Below, piece after piece: positions 20,943 through 25,707 of a stretch of DNA of 25,707 nucleotides. The notes beneath the pieces were generated by a model. The model made no database searches and was not told the DNA's origin. It saw only the letters and a program-made list of their open reading frames with translations. How positions within the stretch are numbered: the first letter of the stretch is position 1; each line of letters begins with the position of its first letter. Origin of the DNA: Pseudomonadota bacterium. GTDB lineage: Bacteria > Pseudomonadota > Gammaproteobacteria > Pseudomonadales > Oleiphilaceae. Position numbers and translations under genes: made by a program. The stretch is from the NCBI GenBank assembly GCA_023430625.1, contig JAEZAA010000191.1, positions 1 through 25,707 of the forward strand, read 5' to 3'.

Positions 20943-22019
20943 CTATCGCTGAGCCGCGCCTTCCAGCTCCGTGCTGGTGCGCGGCCAGGCTGTAAAGATG
21001 GCCTTGAACATGGTCGCCAAGGGAATGGCAAAGAATATCCCCCAAAACCCCCAGATCCCGCCAAACACCAACACCGCAATGATGATGCTGACCGGGTGCA
21101 GGTTCACCACCTCGGAAAAGAGCAAGGGCACCAGGACGTTGCCGTCAATTGCCTGGATGATGCCGTACACCGCCATCATCGTGATGAATTCAGAACCCCA
21201 GCCCCACTGGAAGAACCCCACCATCGCCACCGGCACCGTCACGGCCACCGCCCCAATGTAGGGGATCACCACGGACAACCCGACCAGGATCGCCAACAGC
21301 GCCGCATAGTTCAGCCCGAGGATGACAAAGGCGACATAGGTAACCGCACCCACGATGATGATCTCCATCACCTTGCCGCGTATATAGTTGGCGAATTGCT
21401 GGTTCATATCGTTCCAGATCTGCGTCATCAGACGCCGCTCGGCGGGCAGCATGGACGAAAGGGACTGAAGGATCTGCGCGCGATCTTTCAGCAGAAAGAA
21501 CACCAGGATCGGCATCAACACCAGATAGATCAGCAAGCCGATGAGATTGGGAATCTTCGACAGGGAAACGGACACCAGCCACTGGCCAAACGTCGACGCC
21601 TCCAACGCTGCCTGCTGAAACAGCTGCTGGGACAATTCCTTGGAGAAAAACTGGGGATAGGCTTGCGGCAGCAGCTCAATATACGCCTGCAGGTCTGCAA
21701 CCATCCGGGGAAACTCTGCCACCAGGCCAGTCAACTGCCGCCACAACACTGGTACCAGACCGAACAGGGTCGCCACCAGCGCCCCCAAAAACAGGGTAAA
21801 GACGATCGCGACCGCCAGATTATGATGAAGCCCCCGCCGTACCAATGCCGCCACCGGCCCTTGCAGCACGAAGGCAATCACGATACTGGCGAACACCGGC
21901 GTGAGCATGGCGCCGAGGAACACAATGATCGCCAGTCCCGCCAGCAGCAGGACCAGAAGTATTACGGCCTGCTCATCGGAAAAATAGCGGTTAAACCAGC
22001 CATGCAGCACTTTCAGCAT
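20943..22019 (-). CDS. AI-2E/PerM family inner-membrane transporter
   Basis: A 358-residue integral membrane protein. Residues about 17-90 hold the first hydrophobic segments (VILLVLLLAGLAIIVFLGAM), followed by a soluble amphipathic insert (about 95-150, rich in Gln and Leu), then further membrane spans including LIGLLIYLVLMPILVFFLL and the conserved late block with IPYIGAVAVTVPVA and GNVLVPLLFSEVVNLHP. These are hallmarks of the AI-2E/PerM family, whose members export autoinducer-2 or act as Na+/H+ antiporters; the substrate cannot be told from sequence. GGAG lies seven bases before the ATG. The gene order with bcp and tusA matches the Pseudomonas locus. Confidence 0.92.
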   Translation of the reverse strand: MLKVLHGWFNRYFSDEQAVILLVLLLAGLAIIVFLGAMLTPVFASIVIAFVLQGPVAALVRRGLHHNLAVAIVFTLFLGALVATLFGLVPVLWRQLTGLVAEFPRMVADLQAYIELLPQAYPQFFSKELSQQLFQQAALEASTFGQWLVSVSLSKIPNLIGLLIYLVLMPILVFFLLKDRAQILQSLSSMLPAERRLMTQIWNDMNQQFANYIRGKVMEIIIVGAVTYVAFVILGLNYAALLAILVGLSVVIPYIGAVAVTVPVAMVGFFQWGWGSEFITMMAVYGIIQAIDGNVLVPLLFSEVVNLHPVSIIIAVLVFGGIWGFWGIFFAIPLATMFKAIFTAWPRTSTELEGAAQR

Positions 22020-22056
22020 TTATTACTCCAACAACGATGTTGAATCTGACCACTCT

Positions 22057-22103
22057 TTTCCCTGAGACCTTGTTTCCCTGAGACCTTGTTTCCCTGAGAC
22101 CTT
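22057..22103. repeat. 16-bp tandem repeat, about three copies
   Basis: The unit TTTCCCTGAGACCTTG occurs perfectly at 22057-22072 and 22073-22088, with a third copy at 22089-22104 whose last base differs. It lies in the 259-base space between the transporter start and the tusA-like stop, so it is in the 5' region of the transporter gene and downstream of tusA. It may be a short variable-number repeat or a multi-site element; no function can be assigned. Confidence 0.85.
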
Positions 22104-22278
22104 TAATCCGGTGATATTGAATCCGATGCTCCACATCACCCACCTCCAATTGATTCCGCCCTTGCGTGGCGCGGCGGTTTTCGCCACCATGATCGAACAG
22201 GATCCGGACCTAGCCAGGACGTTGAAAACAATCACCCCGTTTTCCTGAAGCGGTTTGAAACCCATTCAGGATAGGCGT

Positions 22279-22512
22279 TCAGGTGTCACCTTTCCGGATA
22301 AGATAATGAAACGTGCCGTTTTCCTCATAGCTCTCCAGCAGCTCATGCGGCGTTAACTTAATGAACGACGCGATATCGCGAACGGAGCCGGGATCCGTGG
22401 CAATCAGTCTCAGCCTTTCGCCAGCCGAGATCTGATTGAGCTTCTGTTTCGCCTTGAGCAACGGCATGGGACAGGTAAGACCACTTGCATCGAGAAAATG
22501 TTCGTTTGGCAT
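22279..22512 (-). CDS. tusA: TusA/SirA-like sulfur-carrier protein
   Basis: A 77-residue cytoplasmic protein with the family signature LTCPMPLLKAK, where Cys14 carries the persulfide. The start at 22512 is preferred over 22545 because it gives the usual MPNEHFLDASGL opening and has GGAAGA upstream. TusA relays sulfur for tRNA 2-thiouridine synthesis and other uses; the syntenic Pseudomonas protein PA1006, between the same neighbours, has been linked to molybdenum homeostasis, which is interesting given moaB-moeA 8 kb away. Which role applies here is undecided. It is divergent from bepA. Confidence 0.93.
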   Translation of the reverse strand: MPNEHFLDASGLTCPMPLLKAKQKLNQISAGERLRLIATDPGSVRDIASFIKLTPHELLESYEENGTFHYLIRKGDT

Positions 22513-22767
22513 GTCATTCTTCCGGCTTTTTCGGACCCGACCCACAGGCCGTGCCCGCTATCGATATCCTGCGCACCAGGCACACAGGCAAGTGATCGGT
22601 AGACTCTCTTGTCACAGGGAACCTATCCATGGCTGCTGAACTCCAACACTTTATCCTAAACGGCGGAGATCCCCAATGCCGCCAGGGCCGCCACCTCCAC
22701 CTCGGGCGCCCTACCCCAAATCAACAGAGGCTGTTGACGGACTCGGAGTCGTCGAATCGGATTATCC

Positions 22768-24261
22768 ATGACCAATGTTTGTAGTGATCCACAGGCTCAG
22801 AATCGGCCGGTTCGTAGCGCGTTTGCCGTGTACGCTGCGCTTGGATTGATTCTGACCCTGATCGCACTGTGCATCCCCACCCAGGCTGCCCACGCCGAAC
22901 TACCGGATCTTGGCGACAGCGTCTCTGGCATGGTCTCGACGGAACAGGAATATGACATTGGCCGGGCCTGGCTGCGCTCCCTCCGCCGCCAGTTGCCGGT
23001 CCTGGATGACCCTCTTATTCAGGATTACGTCCGCGATCTGGCTTATCGACTGGTGCCGAACAGTGAATTGACCGACCGACGACTGCAAATCGTGATCATC
23101 GACAGCAGTGCACTCAATGCGTTTGCCGTGCCTGGCGGCATCATCGGCGTGAACGGCGGCCTGTTCCTCAATGCACACACCGAAGAAGAGTTTGCCTCGG
23201 TCCTCGCCCACGAGATCGCGCACCTTAGCCAACGCCATTTTGCCCGGCGCATGGAGCGGGCCCAACGCAATCAGCCGTTAGCGCTTGCCGGCTTGTTGGC
23301 CAGTATCGTGGTGGCCGCGGCCGCCGGCGGCGACGCTGGCATGGCGGCCCTGGCGACAACCCAGGCCTACAACATCCAGCAGCAATTGAACTATAGCCGG
23401 GAAAACGAACAGGAAGCCGATCGCATCGGCCTGACCACGCTGGCGCGCTCCGGCATGGATCCACGCGCCATGGCCGCCATGTTCGAGCGCATGATGCGCA
23501 ACAACCGCTATGGTCAGCAGGTGCCCGAATACCTGCGGACCCACCCCTTGAACGAATCACGGGTCGCGGACGCCCGAAACCGCGCCGAATCCTATCCTCG
23601 GCAACAGGCAAGGGAGGACATCGAGTATTACTTCATGAAAAACCGCCTCCTGGTGCATTACGCGGAATCCGCCGATGCAGCACGACACCGGTTTGAAGAC
23701 ATGATCAAGCAGGAAAAAGGGTTACAGCAAAAAGCCGCCCACTACGGACTGGCCATTGCGGCCATTAAGGCGGGGCGTTTCACAGAAGCGGAAAACGCTC
23801 TGAAGCCACTGCTGGAGGCGTATCCGAATCGAATCTCCGTCCTACTGGCCCAGGCGGAGCTGCTGACGGCTCAAGGCAAGCATGAAGATAGCGAGGCGTT
23901 GCTGGCCAAGCATTACGGCCGCAACCCCGGCAACCAGGCGCTGGGGCGCGCCTACGCGCAAAGCCTGGTAAAGCTAGGCCGCGATCATGCGGCCGAGCCG
24001 GTACTTCAACAACTGCTGCAGACCTACGACAACGATCCAAGCCTCTGGCGTGCGCTGGCCGAAGTACAAGGACGGCTCGGCAACATCGCCGCCGTGCACC
24101 AGGCCCAGGCGGAGTATCTGTTTCTCACCGATGACATCGATGGCGCCATTGCGCAGCTTCACCATACGATAAAGCGTAGCCAGGGCAACTTCCGGCTCAG
24201 CGCGTTAGCCGAGAAGCGCCTCCAGGACTTTCACACCGCGAAGGAAGGGATCCGCTTTTAG
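22768..24261 (+). CDS. bepA: M48-family periplasmic metalloprotease/chaperone with TPR repeats (BepA type)
   Basis: BepA degrades or helps assemble LptD and other outer-membrane proteins at the Bam complex. The 497-residue protein has a signal peptide (membrane core about 17-37, cleavage after AHA at 43), then the M48 catalytic domain: His148-Glu149-x-x-His152 (HEIAH), zinc ligand Glu214 in NEQEADRIGL, and His259 (THPLNESR), which lines up with the BepA His246 switch. The C-terminal half from about 310 consists of TPR helices (YGLAIAAIKAGRFTEAENAL and repeats). The ribosome-binding site is weak. It shares envelope-biogenesis themes with bamC in the same conserved region. Confidence 0.93.
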   Translation: MTNVCSDPQAQNRPVRSAFAVYAALGLILTLIALCIPTQAAHAELPDLGDSVSGMVSTEQEYDIGRAWLRSLRRQLPVLDDPLIQDYVRDLAYRLVPNSELTDRRLQIVIIDSSALNAFAVPGGIIGVNGGLFLNAHTEEEFASVLAHEIAHLSQRHFARRMERAQRNQPLALAGLLASIVVAAAAGGDAGMAALATTQAYNIQQQLNYSRENEQEADRIGLTTLARSGMDPRAMAAMFERMMRNNRYGQQVPEYLRTHPLNESRVADARNRAESYPRQQAREDIEYYFMKNRLLVHYAESADAARHRFEDMIKQEKGLQQKAAHYGLAIAAIKAGRFTEAENALKPLLEAYPNRISVLLAQAELLTAQGKHEDSEALLAKHYGRNPGNQALGRAYAQSLVKLGRDHAAEPVLQQLLQTYDNDPSLWRALAEVQGRLGNIAAVHQAQAEYLFLTDDIDGAIAQLHHTIKRSQGNFRLSALAEKRLQDFHTAKEGIRF

Positions 24262-24303
24262 AGACGGGACATCCTCCCTCCTCACCTCGCTCTATCCCCT
24301 GCT

Positions 24304-25365
24304 CTATGCGTTTCCACGCACGGTCAGCTTGTTGCTCGCGGAGAAATTCAGCATCCGGGTCAGTGGGATCAGCGCTTTCTCGCGCAGTTCAGGATCTACA
24401 AAGATTTCCTGATCACCACGTTCCAGCACATGCGCCAAGTTCTCCAGGCCGTTCATCGCCATCCAGGGACAATGGGCACAGCTGCGACAGGTCGCACCAT
24501 TGCCCGCGGTAGGAGCCTCGATCAGGACTTTATTGGGGGCTGCCTGCTGCATCTTGTAGAAGATGCCATTGTCGGTGGCGACAATGAAGCGCTCCCGATC
24601 CATGGTTTGGGCGGCCTTGATCAACTGTGAGGTCGACCCGACCACGTCCGCCAGCTCCACAACCGATTCGGGAGATTCCGGGTGCACCAGCACCGCCGCA
24701 TCGGGATACATCCGCTTGAGGTCGATCAAAGCCTTGGCCTTGAACTCCTCGTGTACGATACAGGAGCCGTCCCACAGCAGAATATCGGCGCCGCTTTCCT
24801 TCTGGACATACCGCCCCAGATGCTTGTCAGGCGCCCAGATGATTTTCTCGCCTTGCGCGGCCAGATGCTCGACCACGTCCAGCGCAATGCTGGATGTCAC
24901 CACCCAATCCGCGCGCGCCTTCACCGCCGCCGACGTATTGGCGTAGACCACCACCGTCCGATCCGGGTGCTGATCGCAGAACTGGGAAAACTCCTCAATG
25001 GGACAACCAATATCCAGTGAACAGGTGGCATCGAGCGTGGGCATCAACACCCGCTTTTCGGGATTGAGGATTTTGGCGGTTTCGCCCATGAATTTGACAC
25101 CGGCCACCACCAAGGTCTGTGCAGGATGGCGGTTACCGAAACGCGCCATTTCCAGAGAGTCGGAAACGCAGCCGCCGGTTTCTTCCGCCAACTCCTGTAG
25201 AACCGGGTCGGTGTAGTAATGCGCCACCAAAACTGCGTCCTTTTCCTTCAGCAGTTGCTTGATACGATTCTTAAACGCGCGAGTTTCCTCGGCGCTTAGT
25301 TCGGGGGCCTGCTGTTCACGTGCTAGGTGTTCCTGCACCAGAATGCGATCTGCAATACTTGTCAT
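24304..25365 (-). CDS. nadA: Quinolinate synthase
   Basis: NadA condenses iminoaspartate and dihydroxyacetone phosphate to quinolinate in NAD synthesis, using an oxygen-sensitive 4Fe-4S cluster. The start at 25365 (353 residues, E. coli 347) is preferred over the upstream GTG at 25410. Cluster ligands are Cys115 (CSLDIGCP), Cys202 (DGSCIVHEEF) and Cys299, the last of the CxxCxxC motif RSCAHCPWMAMN, each two residues beyond the E. coli positions. AHYYTDP and GVKFMGETAKILNP are further signatures. A TATAAT box lies about 100 bases upstream. It is convergent with bepA. Confidence 0.96.
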   Translation of the reverse strand: MTSIADRILVQEHLAREQQAPELSAEETRAFKNRIKQLLKEKDAVLVAHYYTDPVLQELAEETGGCVSDSLEMARFGNRHPAQTLVVAGVKFMGETAKILNPEKRVLMPTLDATCSLDIGCPIEEFSQFCDQHPDRTVVVYANTSAAVKARADWVVTSSIALDVVEHLAAQGEKIIWAPDKHLGRYVQKESGADILLWDGSCIVHEEFKAKALIDLKRMYPDAAVLVHPESPESVVELADVVGSTSQLIKAAQTMDRERFIVATDNGIFYKMQQAAPNKVLIEAPTAGNGATCRSCAHCPWMAMNGLENLAHVLERGDQEIFVDPELREKALIPLTRMLNFSASNKLTVRGNA

Positions 25366-25467
25366 CGTACGACTCTCAGTAAGTTCAAGCGCCAATACGC
25401 CTGCCGTCACGGCTTAGACCACGGATCCTGGCGTCAATTCCGCCCAGATCCCGGTTCCTGGCCGGCT

Positions 25468-25473
25468 ATTATA
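25468..25473 (-). promoter_or_regulatory. Perfect -10 box of the likely nadA promoter
   Basis: TATAAT on the minus strand, in TTATGTATAATAGCC, lies about 100 bases before the nadA start. No good -35 is visible at the usual distance, so an activator or upstream element may be needed. A leader of about 96 nt is implied. Confidence 0.4.
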
Positions 25474-25544
25474 CATAAGGTGGAATCTGACAGGCGTGAT
25501 AAAAGAAGTAGCCGATACCCCAGACGGGGCAAAAAGCCTAGGCG

Positions 25545-25573
25545 AAAAAAAAGAGAGTCCGAAGACTCTCTTT
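25545..25573 (-). terminator. Intrinsic terminator of tRNA-Lys
   Basis: AAAGAGAGTC, loop TTCG, GACTCTCTTT followed by further Ts on the minus strand: a textbook UUCG tetraloop terminator six bases beyond the tRNA 3' end. Confidence 0.92.
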
Positions 25574-25578
25574 ATTCA

Positions 25579-25654
25579 TGGTGGGTCGTGCGTGACTCGA
25601 ACACGCGACCAATTGGTTAAAAGCCAACTGCTCTACCGACTGAGCTAACGACCC
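25579..25654 (-). tRNA. tRNA-Lys (anticodon TTT)
   Basis: The 76-nt minus-strand gene runs from GGGTCGTTAGCTCAG to CACGACCCACCA with CCA encoded. The anticodon stem TTGG/CCAA encloses loop CTTTTAA, anticodon TTT (plus strand 25619-25621). The T-loop GTTCGAGTC is canonical. Its promoter lies beyond the right edge of the window. Confidence 0.97.
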
Positions 25655-25707
25655 AGAAACGCTTCGCCATCTACTCCAAAATGCCAGAAACCGGCTTGAT
25701 CTAGATG

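Noticed and set aside
20853..22043. 396-codon plus-strand ORF opposite the AI-2E transporter gene
   Set aside because: Antisense to an intact membrane-protein gene and extremely rich in His, Arg and Gln; typical shadow frame.
22057..22103. Possible CRISPR array
   Set aside because: The three units are directly adjacent with no spacers and are only 16 bp long; it is a plain tandem repeat.
22023..22265. 80-codon minus-strand ORF spanning the 16-bp repeats
   Set aside because: No ribosome-binding site or family resemblance; part of it is translated tandem repeat. A 40-codon plus-strand ORF at 22126-22248 was rejected for the same reasons.
22629..22784. 51-codon ORF overlapping the bepA start
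   Set aside because: It has an AGGGA at fair spacing, but the product has no recognisable features and there is no regulatory structure around it; a chance ORF is more likely.

Overview
The window reads as a chromosomal segment of a moderately GC-rich gammaproteobacterium of the Pseudomonas/Marinobacter type. The run nadA, bepA, tusA-like, AI-2E transporter, bcp, gcvR, dapA, bamC, purC (24.3 kb back to 16.8 kb) is the order I recall for the Pseudomonas nadA-purC region. The encoded proteins are Gram-negative: two lipoproteins with lipoboxes, two small outer-membrane barrels and a BamC. The species assignment is inference; no 16S rRNA is present.

Layout. 1-3.2 kb is accessory: the tail of an unrecognised gene, a surface-type lipoprotein (Ig-like, Calx-beta and DUF2135-like domains) and an Xre/MbcA antitoxin with a RES-domain toxin. 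3.4-4.1 kb encodes a Tsx/OmpK-like barrel. 4.2-8.6 kb is the B12-independent class Ia ribonucleotide reductase operon nrdAB. Its leader stacks a sigma70-like promoter, two NrdR-like boxes 31 bp apart, a cobalamin riboswitch starting at the predicted transcription start, and a 46-codon leader ORF overlapping nrdA. 8.6-11.9 kb has the B12-independent methionine synthase metE, convergent with nrdB through a shared terminator and divergent from metR. tRNA-Val(GAC) follows. 12.2-16.8 kb, mostly minus strand, carries moaB-moeA (molybdenum cofactor), a beta-carbonic anhydrase, a UDP-glucuronate-4-epimerase-like enzyme and a TIGR04219-like outer-membrane protein. 16.8-19.7 kb is dapA-bamC followed by purC, with an intrinsic terminator just upstream of the purC ribosome-binding site. 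19.8-20.9 kb (plus strand) is gcvR and bcp. 20.9-25.4 kb holds the AI-2E transporter, a 16-bp tandem repeat, a TusA-like protein, bepA and nadA. tRNA-Lys(TTT) closes the window.

How it fits together. The most notable region is the nrdAB control region: dNTP sensing (NrdR, DNA level) and B12 sensing (riboswitch, RNA level) are compressed into about 400 bp, and expression may pass through a leader peptide coupled to nrdA. Its neighbour metE is the other classical B12-independent isozyme, but it lacks a riboswitch and appears to be run by MetR. Together they suggest that the cell also has B12-dependent counterparts (NrdJ, MetH) elsewhere. I see no CRISPR array, prophage, integrase or insertion sequence.
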